A stretch of 64,000 nt of DNA from Thiothrix nivea DSM 5205 (GCF_000260135.1 NZ_JH651384.1:1801693-1865692); one strand, 5' to 3'. Positions 46,403 to 56,973 are shown, counted from the stretch's first letter. The notes: generated by a model not told the origin, from the sequence alone. Numbers and translations are program-made.

Positions 46403-47473
46403 ATGAAACAAGGGCTATGGGTAACAATGTCCGCCATCCTCCTACTGCTTGCAGGCATCGGCAGCAACGTATTTGCACAAGTGACATTCCCACAACCACG
46501 CGGCTTCGTGGCTGAACAGGCGTGTGCAGCCTACACATCCCTGCGCAAGCAAACCGATCCGGTGACACTGGAAATCGGCGCAACCTACACTGCGGTCGCG
46601 GAAAACCGGCAACCCGACCCAACCCACGCGCTAATCCTGGTCGGCTCTGAGAACAAATGGGTGGAACTCGGCTGCGGTCACTACACCGACGGTGCAACCG
46701 CCACCACGCCTCCGCCGGATAACCAGGCCAGCTGCCTGCCGTTTTTCGACGACGTGGACAATCCCGTCAAGGTCAATGTCGGCGGAACGGTGGATATTAC
46801 CCCACCTGCCCCGCCACTGAACGCATTCGATCGGGCAGTCAACGAAACCTGCGGCGCGGCGGGCAAGGTAGTTTCCCCCGAGGAATTCCAGAGCCTGCTG
46901 AAAAGCTACCCTGACGTGTTGCAACGCATCCACGCGTTTACCGGCAACAAGGTTTACGCCAACCGCCCTGCCGCAGCTTCTGACTCAGCTTTTCTGCAAG
47001 ACCTGACCGACGCCTGGTTCACCATCAAGGCGTTTGACCACATTTTCTGTGGCGAACCGGTAGCGGGTGGCCCAATTGGCGGGCTGCATTTCTACGGGCG
47101 CTATGAACAGTTGCAAGTTAGTGGTGAAGCTTGCCGGATGAACAACTACCGCCAGAATGAAGTCGTACCGGGCGTGCTGTATTCAATGGGCGTGACCATG
47201 CAAGCGGCCAATGGCGGCATTGCACGCTCTTCCATCAAGGGTTATGGGCTGACGATGAATGCGGAAGACATGCTCAAGGCTGCTACCCGAGCGTTTGCCG
47301 AAAATCCGACAAACTCTGCGGAAAGCACTGCGTGTATTCTGCCGATAGCAGATGATGGGAAACAATTCGCGACGGTGTTTGTGCGGCGGAATAATGGCAT
47401 CCGCACGTTTTACCCGGATGCTACGCCTGATGTGCAGGAGACAAAGTGTGCTGCACCAATCAGTTTGCAGTAA
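46403..47473 (+). CDS. Secreted EndoU-like endoribonuclease candidate
   Basis: 356 residues with a signal peptide (AILLLLAGIGSNVFA). Residues 40-95 may be an SH3-like module. Residues 140-345 resemble EndoU: FDHIFCGE at 211-218 is followed by GGLHFYGRYEQLQ with His229, and Lys279 lies in SSIKG. The 16-residue His-His spacing and the Glu five residues after the first His match the Xenopus XendoU active site (His162, Glu167, His178, Lys224). An RNA-cleaving exported enzyme is predicted. It is separated from the NUC1 pair by 108 bases, so it may have its own promoter. Seven cysteines occur in the exported part. Confidence 0.65.
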   Translation: MKQGLWVTMSAILLLLAGIGSNVFAQVTFPQPRGFVAEQACAAYTSLRKQTDPVTLEIGATYTAVAENRQPDPTHALILVGSENKWVELGCGHYTDGATATTPPPDNQASCLPFFDDVDNPVKVNVGGTVDITPPAPPLNAFDRAVNETCGAAGKVVSPEEFQSLLKSYPDVLQRIHAFTGNKVYANRPAAASDSAFLQDLTDAWFTIKAFDHIFCGEPVAGGPIGGLHFYGRYEQLQVSGEACRMNNYRQNEVVPGVLYSMGVTMQAANGGIARSSIKGYGLTMNAEDMLKAATRAFAENPTNSAESTACILPIADDGKQFATVFVRRNNGIRTFYPDATPDVQETKCAAPISLQ

Positions 47474-47521
47474 GCCATTATTCCAAAATAACTTTCCGCA
47501 GAGGGCGTATGCAATACGCCC

Positions 47522-48301
47522 CTACATGGCATAATCGTAATCCAGAATCAACGGCGCATGATCCGAAAAGCGCTCATCCTTGTAAATCCATGCCGCCTTG
47601 ACTTTACCTTTCATGGAAGGGGTGAGGATATGATAATCAATCCGCCACCCCACGTTCTTCGCCCACGCCTGCCCCCGGTTTGACCACCAGGTATACTGGT
47701 CGGCCTCCTGATTCACTTCGCGGAAACCGTCGACGAATGCCACTTCATCAAACAGCTTGTCCAGCCAGGCACGTTCTTCCGGCAGGAAACCAGAATTTTT
47801 CTGGTTGGATTTCCAGTTTTTCAGATCGATGTTCTTGTGGGCGATATTCCAGTCACCACAGATGATGTAATCGCGCCCAGAGGCTTTCATCTCCTGCATA
47901 ATCGGCAGGAAAAACTCCATGCAGCGGTACTTGGCCTGCTGGCGTTCCTCACTGGAGGAGCCGGATGGCAGGTACAGCGACACCACGCTCAGATTACCGA
48001 AACGCGCCTCAATGTAGCGCCCTTCCACATCGAACTCGGGATTGCCCATACCGGTGATGACTGCATCCGGCTCGCTGCGGCAGTAGAGCGCCACGCCGCT
48101 GTAACCCTTCTTTTCGGCATCGTGGTAATAGCAGTGATAACCAGCCGGAAAGAAGGTTTCGCGGTCTTCTTCCAGTTGGTGAACCTGCGCCTTGGTTTCC
48201 TGGATACAGACCACATCTGCATCCTGCTGCTTCATCCACTCGAAGAAACCTTTTTTGGCGGCGGAACGAATGCCGTTGGTGTTGGCGGAGATAATCCTCA
48301 C
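47522..48301 (-). CDS. xthA: Exodeoxyribonuclease III
   Basis: 259 residues from a GTG at 48301 that overlaps the argF stop (GTGA); this start matches the family N-terminus [12 protein letters not shown]. Motifs are IQETK with the metal-binding Glu, [12 protein letters not shown], and the C-terminal [14 protein letters not shown] with the catalytic His. It is an AP endonuclease and 3'-5' exonuclease of base-excision repair. The coupling to argF looks like a lineage-specific arrangement. Confidence 0.94.
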   Translation of the reverse strand: MRIISANTNGIRSAAKKGFFEWMKQQDADVVCIQETKAQVHQLEEDRETFFPAGYHCYYHDAEKKGYSGVALYCRSEPDAVITGMGNPEFDVEGRYIEARFGNLSVVSLYLPSGSSSEERQQAKYRCMEFFLPIMQEMKASGRDYIICGDWNIAHKNIDLKNWKSNQKNSGFLPEERAWLDKLFDEVAFVDGFREVNQEADQYTWWSNRGQAWAKNVGWRIDYHILTPSMKGKVKAAWIYKDERFSDHAPLILDYDYAM

Positions 48302-49233
48302 GCTTCCGGCATTCCTTCCGGAAACCCACACACCAACACTTCCAGCAACGCCTTCTGCGCGTGCAAACGGTTTTCCGCCTCATCCCAGACCACGCTTTGC
48401 GGGCCATCCATAACTTCAGCGGAAACTTCCAGACCGCGATAAGCGGGCAGGCAGTGCATAAACAACGCATCTTTCGCCGCCAATGCCATCATCTCGGTTG
48501 TGACCTGGTAACCGGCAAAGGCTTTCTCACGTTCCTTCTTTTCCGCTTCCTGACCCATGCTCGCCCAGGTATCAGTCACGACGACTTCAACGCCCTCGAC
48601 CGCCGCACTCGGGTCGCGGAAGAACGTAACGCAGCCTTCAGTCGCATTCACCACATCCTGATCCGGGTCGTAGCCTTCCGGGCAGGCCACATTCAGGTGG
48701 AAACCGAACAGTTTGGCCGCATTCATCCACGAATGGCACATGTTGTTGCCATCGCCGATCCACGCCACGGTTTTGCCATTCGGCAGGCCGCGCTGTTCCA
48801 TCCAGGTCATCATGTCGGCCAGCAACTGACAAGGGTGGAATTTGTCGGTCAGGGCGTTGATCACCGGCACACGCGAATTGGCCGCAAACAGCTCAACCTT
48901 TGCCTGCTCGAAGGTGCGGATCATCACCACATCGACCATACGCGAAATGACCCTGGCGGAATCCTCAATCGGCTCACCACGCCCCAACTGGGTATCATTG
49001 GGCGACAGGAACATGGAATGCCCGCCCAGTTGCGTCATGCCCGCTTCAAACGACACTCGGGTACGGGTGGACGATTTCTCAAAAATCATTGCCAGTGTGC
49101 GCAAATGCAACGGCTCGTGTGCTTCGCGACGTTTCCACATGTCTTTCAACTGGATAGCGCGGCCAATCACGGCGTGCAGCTCAACAGGCGTAAAATCGGT
49201 TAGGGTTAAAAAATGCCTGACAGCGTTGTTCAT
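48298..49233 (-). CDS. argF: Ornithine carbamoyltransferase
   Basis: 311 residues. [10 protein letters not shown] binds carbamoyl phosphate, [12 protein letters not shown] is the OTC signature, and [12 protein letters not shown] contains the catalytic Cys. It makes citrulline from ornithine and carbamoyl phosphate. It lies 32 bases downstream of argD on the same strand. Confidence 0.96.
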   Translation of the reverse strand: MNNAVRHFLTLTDFTPVELHAVIGRAIQLKDMWKRREAHEPLHLRTLAMIFEKSSTRTRVSFEAGMTQLGGHSMFLSPNDTQLGRGEPIEDSARVISRMVDVVMIRTFEQAKVELFAANSRVPVINALTDKFHPCQLLADMMTWMEQRGLPNGKTVAWIGDGNNMCHSWMNAAKLFGFHLNVACPEGYDPDQDVVNATEGCVTFFRDPSAAVEGVEVVVTDTWASMGQEAEKKEREKAFAGYQVTTEMMALAAKDALFMHCLPAYRGLEVSAEVMDGPQSVVWDEAENRLHAQKALLEVLVCGFPEGMPEA

Positions 49234-49265
49234 CTCTCTCTGATTCCTCTCATTTGCCCATCTCT

Positions 49266-50462
49266 TCAGGATGGTTTTTCTCCAGCAGCAGCTTGCAGGA
49301 ATGCCTGCACCAACTCCGTTAACATAGTTATTATTTGATCAGCCTGGGCGCGCGTCATGACCAATGGTGGTAACAGGCGGATAACATTGCCTGCCGTCAC
49401 ATTGATCAGCGCACCCTGTTCCAGCGCCTGTTTGACCAGTTCGCCGCAATCTTTTTCCAGCTCGATGCCCAGCATCAAACCTTTGCCGCGAATCTCGCGG
49501 ACACCTGCCACACCCGCCAGTTTGGCGCGGAATTGTGACAGGAAATAGCCACCCAGTTCGGCTGCATAAGCCGCCAGGTTTTCCTTTTCCATCACCCCAA
49601 TCACGGCCAGCGCCGCACGGCAAGCCAGCGGGTTACCGCCGAAAGTGGAGCCGTGGTTGCCGGGGCCGAACACGCTCGCCGCCTTGCCGCCCGCCAAACA
49701 CGCGCCAATCGGCACACCATTGCCCAAGGCTTTAGCCAACGTCATGACATCTGGTTTAATCGTAGTATGCTGGAATGCAAACCACTGGCCGGTACGGCAC
49801 ATGCCTGCCTGGATTTCATCCAGCATCAGCAGCCAGTCGTGCTGGTCGCAAATGACCCGTAGGCGTGGCAGGTAATCATCCGCCGGAATGCGGATGCCGC
49901 CTTCGCCCTGCACCGGCTCGACCAGCACCGCGACGATGTTCGGGTTAGTTGCCGCCAGCGCCTCCACCGCGTCGGCGTCGCCGTATTCGACCCGCACAAA
50001 ACCTTCCACCAACGGGCCAAAACCGGCCTGGGCTTTAGGGTTGCCGGTGGCGGTCACGGTTGCCATCGTCCGTCCGTGGAAGGAGTTGGTCATGACTACA
50101 ATGGTTGGTACTTCGATGCCTTTATTATGGCCGTACAAACGCGCGATCTTGATGGCAGCCTCATTGGCTTCCGCGCCGGAATTGCCGAAAAACACATTAT
50201 CCAGCCCGGCAAGGGCGCACAGCTTTTCGGCCAACGCCTCCTGATGGGTGATCTGGTACAGGTTGGAGGTATGCAACAGCTCATTCGCCTGCGCGCAAAT
50301 GGCATCCGCCACCTCGCGGCGCGCATGACCGACGTTGCATACCGAAATGCCGCTGAGGGCGTCCAGATATTGTTTGCCTGCGGTATCCCACAGGAGCGCG
50401 CCCTCACCACGGGCGAAAGTCACGGGCAAACGTGCATACGTTGGCATTACTGCGTTGGTCAC
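49266..50462 (-). CDS. argD: Acetylornithine aminotransferase
   Basis: 398 residues. It is a class III PLP aminotransferase: [17 protein letters not shown] is the phosphate-binding region, [14 protein letters not shown] holds the PLP Asp, and [15 protein letters not shown] the Schiff-base Lys. It may also act as succinyldiaminopimelate aminotransferase. It forms an arginine unit with argF and the coupled xthA. Confidence 0.94.
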   Translation of the reverse strand: MTNAVMPTYARLPVTFARGEGALLWDTAGKQYLDALSGISVCNVGHARREVADAICAQANELLHTSNLYQITHQEALAEKLCALAGLDNVFFGNSGAEANEAAIKIARLYGHNKGIEVPTIVVMTNSFHGRTMATVTATGNPKAQAGFGPLVEGFVRVEYGDADAVEALAATNPNIVAVLVEPVQGEGGIRIPADDYLPRLRVICDQHDWLLMLDEIQAGMCRTGQWFAFQHTTIKPDVMTLAKALGNGVPIGACLAGGKAASVFGPGNHGSTFGGNPLACRAALAVIGVMEKENLAAYAAELGGYFLSQFRAKLAGVAGVREIRGKGLMLGIELEKDCGELVKQALEQGALINVTAGNVIRLLPPLVMTRAQADQIITMLTELVQAFLQAAAGEKPS

Positions 50463-50623
50463 GGCACTACCTCCAAACTATCAGCCATAAAGCCAGAAAT
50501 GCGAAAGGCAGCCCAGACAGGCTGCCTTTGCGGAAAGCGGAACAATATAGGGAATAGGTTTCCGCTTGTCAATCACCAATTTAGTGCGTTGTCAAGGGAT
50601 TTGTTACAGGCCGTTCGCCCGCC

Positions 50624-52060
50624 TTAATGCGCCGGGTTCAGCCACGGTTGCAACAAGGGGTAAGACTGATCCAACCGCACGTAATAATCCGTCCCCGTCG
50701 GGTTGCTGCACGAAGCGCTGCCCCGTGACAGGAGACCCTTGAGGTACAGGGAACCACCTTCGGATTCCCACAAGCCGGAGCCACTACCACCCGTTTCCGT
50801 CACGCCTTGCGTCCACTGTACCACGGCGAATTTACCGTTGCTGTCACCCACTACCCTGCCATCCTGTACATTGGCATAGCCCAGAAAAGTCCCGGCGGAA
50901 TACAACTTGGGTAAAATCGCCGCATCCACCACATCATGATGGATGCCGGTTACGCTTGCCTGATATTGAAACAGTGTTGTGCGCCAACCCGCGAAAAAGT
51001 TGGGTTCTGGCGGGTAGGTATTCAGCTTCACCAGCGTGGTATCCAGCGTGGCATCTGTCACCAGCAACTGACCGCCACCCGTCGTAAAAATGGCATGGGC
51101 AGAAGCATCGTTACCACCACAGGAGGAATTGGCAAATTGCCACACCGGGTTCATGGTCGCCGCCATAGTGGCATCACTGATGCAGTGGTTGGCGGTCAGG
51201 AAATACGGTGTGCCCGTTCCTACCGTGGTATTGACCAGCACCCCTGAGCAAAATCCGGTGTCCCCATTCGCATGGGTAAACAGATAGCCTGCGACTGCCC
51301 CGCCTTCCGCCTGCAAATTCGTCGGGCTACACGCAAGGTCAAAATAGCATGCCGTAGAAGCTGCCTTGAACACACCCGCTTCTGCCTCCCCGCTCACGGG
51401 ATCCAGAGCCACGTGCGACAGTTTGGGAGCCAGCAAATTCAGCGCTGCTGGCTGCACACCCGCTGGCAGGAAAACTTCCATTTTCAGGGTATCGCCAGCC
51501 ACCGACGGCGACCACAACTGCCCTGCCCCGGCAGAGCCATCCGTTGATGCCACGAAATCGGCTTGGGTAAAGGGGCCGTACACCACCGCTGGCTCTTGCG
51601 GCGAATAGAAACGCAGTTCCACTCCGGCTGGCAAGCTTTGCGCTTTCAATTGCAAACGCACCCGTTGCGCACCGCTGGAAACAAAGCCGACATGCGCGGC
51701 CAGCCCGTCATCCACTGGCCGCCACGCCCAATCTGTTGGCGCGGCAGTCTCCGGCAAGTTGCGGCCAACCCCGATCCGCAAAGCTTTTTCCCCACCCTCA
51801 TCCTGCTGTTGCAAGTGGGTGCGTTCCCCTTCCGTCAGCGGTGGCAACACCGTGTCAGATGCGTTCACAATCGCGCCACGCGCCGCCAATACCGGCAGAC
51901 TGGCAGGGTCCAGACGCAATTTCACCGGCTCTTTGGCGGCACTGCCCGCAGGTGCATTGAAACGTTGCCCTTCCACTTGCACGACTTCGTCCGCGTAGAG
52001 CGGAGCCGCCAGCAACAGTGCCAGCACGGTGGTACGAACAAAAAGATTGAATACAGTCAT
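50624..52060 (-). CDS. Secreted trypsin-like serine protease (lysyl-endopeptidase-like)
   Basis: 478 residues from the ATG at 52060, with GGGGAG upstream; another ATG 8 codons earlier is open. A signal peptide (VRTTVLALLLAAPLYA) and a propeptide-like region of about 210 residues come first. The protease domain has LTANHC for the catalytic His, TLDTTLVKL for Asp and GGSGSGLWES for Ser. Several cysteines resemble those of Achromobacter protease I. It is likely exported and autoprocessed. Confidence 0.85.
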   Translation of the reverse strand: MTVFNLFVRTTVLALLLAAPLYADEVVQVEGQRFNAPAGSAAKEPVKLRLDPASLPVLAARGAIVNASDTVLPPLTEGERTHLQQQDEGGEKALRIGVGRNLPETAAPTDWAWRPVDDGLAAHVGFVSSGAQRVRLQLKAQSLPAGVELRFYSPQEPAVVYGPFTQADFVASTDGSAGAGQLWSPSVAGDTLKMEVFLPAGVQPAALNLLAPKLSHVALDPVSGEAEAGVFKAASTACYFDLACSPTNLQAEGGAVAGYLFTHANGDTGFCSGVLVNTTVGTGTPYFLTANHCISDATMAATMNPVWQFANSSCGGNDASAHAIFTTGGGQLLVTDATLDTTLVKLNTYPPEPNFFAGWRTTLFQYQASVTGIHHDVVDAAILPKLYSAGTFLGYANVQDGRVVGDSNGKFAVVQWTQGVTETGGSGSGLWESEGGSLYLKGLLSRGSASCSNPTGTDYYVRLDQSYPLLQPWLNPAH

Positions 52061-52218
52061 TGATATTGACTCCCCAAGCTGCATTTATTGAAATGAAAGT
52101 AAATTATGTGAGGCAACTCTACGCCATTCGGAGAAGCAGGTTAAATAAAGATCACAGCGCAGTTAATAAAATAATTTTTTGGTAAATAAGCCGCTACGCC
52201 TAACCCTATTGTAGGCAC

Positions 52219-52247
52219 AAAAAAGCGGGGGCGTGCCCGGCTTTTTT
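52219..52247 (-). terminator. Terminator downstream of the PEGA lipoprotein gene
   Basis: AAAAAAGC and GCTTTTTT outer arms with inner GGG/CCC pairing form a stem with a T-run in either direction. It lies 55 bases past the PEGA gene stop. Confidence 0.75.
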
Positions 52248-52301
52248 GCTCCTGTCGGGTTGCCGCAAGAGGAAAAACCCCTCATCAGCAAACCCCAGGT
52301 A

Positions 52302-52715
52302 TCACTTGGCCTTTTCCAACGTGACTTTGACTGGGTTCGGCTGCAAATCCTTGTTTGCGCCATTGGCTGCATCCACACCCACGCCAATGATTCCGCCAAA
52401 GAGCAGGTTGCCCGCCATGCCTGCCGCCCCATTATCAGAAACCTTGGGAACCACTTGTACATGCGCCGTTTTGTAACCCGGTTTCTGTACGGTGACAGTC
52501 AGGCTGTCTTTGCGTTTGACCTTGAAACTGGTCGGCGTTGTGCCCTTCATACTGTTGGACAAAGTAACGCTTGCCCCTGCCGGGTTGGATTCCACCGCCA
52601 AATCCTGTTCCGTACCGCGTGTAATACTCGCGCAACCCGTGGATGCCAGCATGGCAGCGCCGATCAAGACGGTGGCGAGTGTTTTGGTGTAACTGTTCAT
52701 GGTTTGTTTGCTCAT
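52302..52715 (-). CDS. PEGA-domain lipoprotein
   Basis: 137 residues. The signal peptide ends in a lipobox (STGC). Residues 40-90 are a PEGA-type beta domain (VESNPAGASVTLSN... LTVTVQKPGYK). A glycine-rich hydrophobic stretch (AGMAGNLLFGGIIGVGVDAANG) near the C-terminus resembles those in related envelope lipoproteins. Function is unknown. The start could be either of two ATGs five codons apart. Confidence 0.8.
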   Translation of the reverse strand: MSKQTMNSYTKTLATVLIGAAMLASTGCASITRGTEQDLAVESNPAGASVTLSNSMKGTTPTSFKVKRKDSLTVTVQKPGYKTAHVQVVPKVSDNGAAGMAGNLLFGGIIGVGVDAANGANKDLQPNPVKVTLEKAK

Positions 52716-52750
52716 AAGTTTGGGTGAATGGGTACTATTAAAAATATTAT

Positions 52751-53770
52751 TTAAAAACTGAATATATGGATAGCTTGCCCATAAGAACCATCACCCTCAC
52801 CATCTACTTCAGCATATAACCCGCCATTGTAGACGCGAATACGGATAGCGCTATTATTGAGGCCGGTCATGGTTATCTCACCCTGGCTTGCGTCAGCAGG
52901 CACCTGGATTCTGGTGCTGACTTCAACGCAACCATGAACGTTGTCGCACATCGTCCCTTTTATCTGTTCACCACTTCTGGCAGCCTGATAAAGCGTGCCA
53001 TCATACGTATGCAATTGTGTATCGTGATTCAGGCGATGGAGATCAGACTGAACCTTAAAATCAGTGGTTATCCCATTTACAATGGTTTTAGTGACTTGCC
53101 GCGCCCCGGTATACAGATGCAATTCATTGGTTTCCCAGTTATAAATGGAAAGGTCGTTGTATTGGAATGTGAAATCAGAAAACTTGTCATAGGTCAAGTT
53201 TTTTGCATTAATGACCAGCTTACCAATACCACGAACTAATATATTGCCGACAATACAGTCGCCGTAATTGACATCCAGCGTGCCTGTTCCGGTACTGTTA
53301 TCCAAATCTCCCGTTATCGTTAAATTTCCACCACCATAGCAGCCCACCGTCTCACTGACTGGCCTAGCTTGGTAAGGATTCGTGGCAAATGACCGCTCTG
53401 CCTCCGCGACCACAGCCTCCTCCATTTTTCTGATGTCCCCTACTGTCGTGCCAGAAGCCGAACCAGTACTGGTATCAGGACGCTGGAAAGTATTCCCTAA
53501 AATATTGGCCTCTACCATGGACTGGATGAGCAAAAGCGTGAAATTGGGTCGGTTCAGCTCACTCAATTGCGCAGCGTTGTAATTGCCGCCTGTACCCACA
53601 TAAGTAGCATCACCGCCCCCCGCATCCGGTAAACTGCGGTTGTAGCTTGAGCCAGCTTCAGGATTCAACATGGCGCGGGCATTGACAGCAGAGCCACTGC
53701 TGCCACCACCGCCGCAAGCCGCCAGCGTACTGCCCAACAATGCAACCACCATCCATTTCATGCTTCTCAT
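52751..53770 (-). CDS. Lipoprotein of unknown function
   Basis: 339 residues from the ATG at 53770, chosen because GAGGTGAG precedes it. The lipobox LAAC is followed by a Gly/Ser linker. The rest is predicted beta-rich, with regularly spaced Thr/Asn/Tyr residues (NLTITGDLDNSTGTGTLDVNYGDC), and may form a small beta-helix or sandwich. No family is recognised. It may share an operon with the PEGA lipoprotein 35 bases downstream. Confidence 0.75.
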   Translation of the reverse strand: MRSMKWMVVALLGSTLAACGGGGSSGSAVNARAMLNPEAGSSYNRSLPDAGGGDATYVGTGGNYNAAQLSELNRPNFTLLLIQSMVEANILGNTFQRPDTSTGSASGTTVGDIRKMEEAVVAEAERSFATNPYQARPVSETVGCYGGGNLTITGDLDNSTGTGTLDVNYGDCIVGNILVRGIGKLVINAKNLTYDKFSDFTFQYNDLSIYNWETNELHLYTGARQVTKTIVNGITTDFKVQSDLHRLNHDTQLHTYDGTLYQAARSGEQIKGTMCDNVHGCVEVSTRIQVPADASQGEITMTGLNNSAIRIRVYNGGLYAEVDGEGDGSYGQAIHIFSF

Positions 53771-54001
53771 AATACTCACCTCAATAAAAAATATTATTCT
53801 GCTAGCGTTGTGTATAAGGCTGGTTCCAATAGCCCGTTATTCAAACGCTAACATCAGTGAATACGCTGCCCCCGCACCTAAGGGGTTAAAATAAATCCAA
53901 TAAACCTCATAGATATTTAACAGTCCCATATAAATATTATTTCGCATTGAAACAAAGGCAATAGTGTTAAATTTTATGCACAATACTGATAGGAACAAAC
54001 C

Positions 54002-56380
54002 ATGCGGGGATACTTATCACCCATCATGATCAGTGGGCTATGCCTGTATTTGGCCGCCCCCCATAGCGCCCATGCTGATGTTGACTGCCAAACGACACCC
54101 GCAGCCACCACCGCAACACCCCATACTGACGGCTATGCCGCCTCACTCAGCGCCTGGGGTAGCTATTACAGCCAATGCGAATTCAACTACGCCAAAGCAG
54201 AAAGCGCTTTTAAGCAAAGCATCGAAAACTCCCCAACTGATGACGCCAAAGCATTCGCCATCATCAATCTGGCAAAATTTTATATGGACTGGAGCCAACA
54301 CCCTGACCAAGCCGAAATGCGGCTCAAGGACGCTGCCGACATGCTGCCAGACCGTCACCCACGTTACTTTGAGCCGTTGACGCATCTTGGCGATTTTTAT
54401 TACCAGTCAGGCGAACTTGATAAAGCCATTGGAAAGTACCAACAAGCCTTGCAGCACGTTTCCACCGCCCAGCACCCCGACCAATACCGCGCCTTGATCC
54501 TGAACAACCTGGCCAATGCCTATTTCCAACAGCGAGATTATGCGCAACATGAAAAACTGTTGCAGGAAAGTGCCGCGCTAATCCAGCAGACTTACACCAC
54601 AAACAGCACGGAATACGCCACCAACCGCTACAACCTAGCCCGCAATGATCAGGCTCAGCAGCAATACGCCAAAGCCAAACGCCTCTACGCTGCCAGCCTC
54701 AGTTATTACCAAGAGCTGCCGCCCAGCCCGTTACAGCAAAAAGCGCTGGCACGGATCAAGACGCAATTGGCCAGCATCGCCCTGCGGGAAGACAATTACA
54801 GCGAGGCTGCCAAGCTACTGGCGCAGGCCGCGCCCACCTATCACCAGCAGACGCCTGCCAACGTAGCCACCGGAACCCTGCTGGCCAGTCAGGAAGACCT
54901 GGATGACCTACGCCACTTTGCCCGCCTGCAATTGCAACTCCACGCCCAAGCCCCTGCCGACAAACAGCCGCAAGGGCTGGAAGAAGCTTTCTGGGCCATC
55001 CAGCAACTGCACGGCTTGCAGCGGATGCAAAGCCTGCAACAGGCAGCATTGCGCCTGAGTGCCAGCGGCGACCCCACGCAAAGCACCCAACTCAGGCAAC
55101 TGTGGCAATGGCGGCAAACGCAAACCCAACTGGAACAACAGTACGCGGCACTCATTGTGGCAAACCCAGCCCAAGCCACCCGTATCGGCCAAACCCTGAC
55201 AGAAATTAGGCAAAACATTGCGGAACAGGATCAGGCATTACTGGCAAGCTTCCCCGCCTACCGCCAGTTGGCCAACCCCGCACCCTTGACGCTGGAATCA
55301 CTGCAACCGTTATTGCGCGACGGTGAGGCATTCATGGCCTGGGTGATCGACCAAAACCCCGACACCCAGGACAGCACTACCTACCTGTTTGTCGCCCGTG
55401 CCGACAAACCCGCCAAACTGCACCGCTTAGCCGCCCATTTCCCCGCACAAGCGATTACCGAATTGCTGAAACCGATGCGCCGGGTCAGCAACGCCAACCC
55501 CAAACCGGAGCCTTTTGACCTGACTCTGGCGCACCAGCTTTACCGCGAACTGTTCGCTGCCGCCGACCTGGAGGGCATCCGCCACATCATTGCGGTCACC
55601 GATGACGAATTGCTGCGTCTGCCCCTGCACCTGCTGGTGAAAACAGCGCCACGCCCACCGCAGGATTACCGCGACACCGACTGGCTGATGGACACTTACA
55701 CCTTTGCCTACCTGCCCTCGATTGCGGCGTTGGCCAACCTGCGCGGCCAACTGCCCGCCTTGCCCAAGCCTGACCAGCGCCGCCCGTTTCTGGGCATGGG
55801 CGCACCGGGAAACAACCTGCCCGGTGCTGCCGAGGAACTGGCGTACCAATGCCAACGCCTCCAAGGCGATCCAGCGTTCGTGTTCACCGGTAGCGAGGCC
55901 CGTGAAACCCGACTCAAGCAACTGGATCAGAGCGGTGAATTGCGGCAATTCCGCACCATCAGTTTTGCCAGCCACGCCAACATCCCCAATGGCGTGAATG
56001 TCCAGGAAGCCAGCCTGGTGCTGGGCGCTTCCGCCACCGATGACGGGCAACTGACTGCCAGTGAAATTGCCAGCCTGCGCCTGAATGCCGATTGGGTGCT
56101 GCTGTCTGCCTGTAGCACCGCCAGACTGACCGGGTTGGAAGACGGGCTGTCTTCCCTGGTCAAAGCTTTTTTCAGCGCCGGAACCCGCAGCGTGTTGGCC
56201 GCCAACTGGGACATTGATTCCGCCCAGACCCGGCGTTTGATGGAAGCCCTGTTTGACCACCTGCCAACCCAACACCGCGCCCAAGCCTTGCAGGCGGCGA
56301 TGCGTTCAATGCTGCAAGGCGAAACCCATTCCCACCCGTTTTACTGGGCCGGCTTTAGCCTTTACGGCGAGGGCAATTGA
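54002..56380 (+). CDS. Exported TPR-CHAT protease-like protein
   Basis: 792 residues with a signal peptide (ISGLCLYLAAPHSAHA). About 60-280 are TPR repeats (LTHLGDFYYQSGELDKAIGKYQQAL) and an alpha-helical linker follows. The C-terminal CHAT domain (about 500-792) has the caspase-like dyad His658 (SFASHAN) and Cys704 (LLSACSTA). CHAT proteins include caspase-like proteases such as those of some type III CRISPR systems. A periplasmic location is unusual to consider. Its last 19 bases overlap the convergent anti-sigma gene. Confidence 0.88.
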   Translation: MRGYLSPIMISGLCLYLAAPHSAHADVDCQTTPAATTATPHTDGYAASLSAWGSYYSQCEFNYAKAESAFKQSIENSPTDDAKAFAIINLAKFYMDWSQHPDQAEMRLKDAADMLPDRHPRYFEPLTHLGDFYYQSGELDKAIGKYQQALQHVSTAQHPDQYRALILNNLANAYFQQRDYAQHEKLLQESAALIQQTYTTNSTEYATNRYNLARNDQAQQQYAKAKRLYAASLSYYQELPPSPLQQKALARIKTQLASIALREDNYSEAAKLLAQAAPTYHQQTPANVATGTLLASQEDLDDLRHFARLQLQLHAQAPADKQPQGLEEAFWAIQQLHGLQRMQSLQQAALRLSASGDPTQSTQLRQLWQWRQTQTQLEQQYAALIVANPAQATRIGQTLTEIRQNIAEQDQALLASFPAYRQLANPAPLTLESLQPLLRDGEAFMAWVIDQNPDTQDSTTYLFVARADKPAKLHRLAAHFPAQAITELLKPMRRVSNANPKPEPFDLTLAHQLYRELFAAADLEGIRHIIAVTDDELLRLPLHLLVKTAPRPPQDYRDTDWLMDTYTFAYLPSIAALANLRGQLPALPKPDQRRPFLGMGAPGNNLPGAAEELAYQCQRLQGDPAFVFTGSEARETRLKQLDQSGELRQFRTISFASHANIPNGVNVQEASLVLGASATDDGQLTASEIASLRLNADWVLLSACSTARLTGLEDGLSSLVKAFFSAGTRSVLAANWDIDSAQTRRLMEALFDHLPTQHRAQALQAAMRSMLQGETHSHPFYWAGFSLYGEGN

Positions 56381-56973
56381 TAGTTAGGGAACTGTTTGCG
56401 CAGCGCCTGCTTTTCCTTGGCAGACTGCTGCTCACAACGCTGGATCGCCGCCCACCACTGTGCCGGGTCGGCACGTTCGACCCCCGTGATGGCGCAGGCA
56501 TTGTCTGCCCCGGCAGCAGTAACCGCGCTATCGGAGCCGGAACCGCGCAGCACCGGCGTCTCCGGCGACCCCTGCCGCAGTAACGGCACCAATACCCCCC
56601 CAAACAGCAAGCCCATCGCCACGGCAGCGGGCAGGGTAAACCCCGGCGCGGGCAGTGACAGCCGTGACCAACCTTCAGAGCGCCACAGCTGCTTCCACCA
56701 TGGCAGTGCGGCAACGCAGCGCTTGACGGCAGGAGCACCCTCCTGCATGGCACGCAAGCGCCCGCGCAAGCCTTCCGGTAACGGCCCATCCTCGACAAAG
56801 GCGGTTTCTGACACACTCACGGTATCGGAAACCGGCGGCAATGCCTGTATGTCGCGGCGCACTTGCTGCTGGAAATCCTCATCCAGCAACGCCGCCCGGT
56901 ACAAAGCCGCCAACCGGCGTGCGTCAGCGGGGTCGTCGTCCCCAACCGGAGTATCAGGTGTCTCATGCTGCAT
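56362..56973 (-). CDS. Probable membrane anti-sigma factor
   Basis: 203 residues from the ATG at 56973, which has GGAGA upstream. A cytoplasmic N-terminal region of about 110 residues has no HxxxCxxC zinc motif. One membrane helix (112-132) and a 70-residue periplasmic tail with two cysteines (160 and 180) follow. Its gene overlaps the sigma gene by 11 bases, the usual layout of ECF sigma/anti-sigma pairs. The assignment rests mainly on context. Confidence 0.65.
   Translation of the reverse strand: MQHETPDTPVGDDDPADARRLAALYRAALLDEDFQQQVRRDIQALPPVSDTVSVSETAFVEDGPLPEGLRGRLRAMQEGAPAVKRCVAALPWWKQLWRSEGWSRLSLPAPGFTLPAAVAMGLLFGGVLVPLLRQGSPETPVLRGSGSDSAVTAAGADNACAITGVERADPAQWWAAIQRCEQQSAKEKQALRKQFPNYQLPSP

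Noticed and set aside
55427-56284. 285-codon minus-strand frame opposite the CHAT domain
   Set aside because: The CHAT catalytic residues are in the plus-strand gene; the opposite frame has typical shadow composition.
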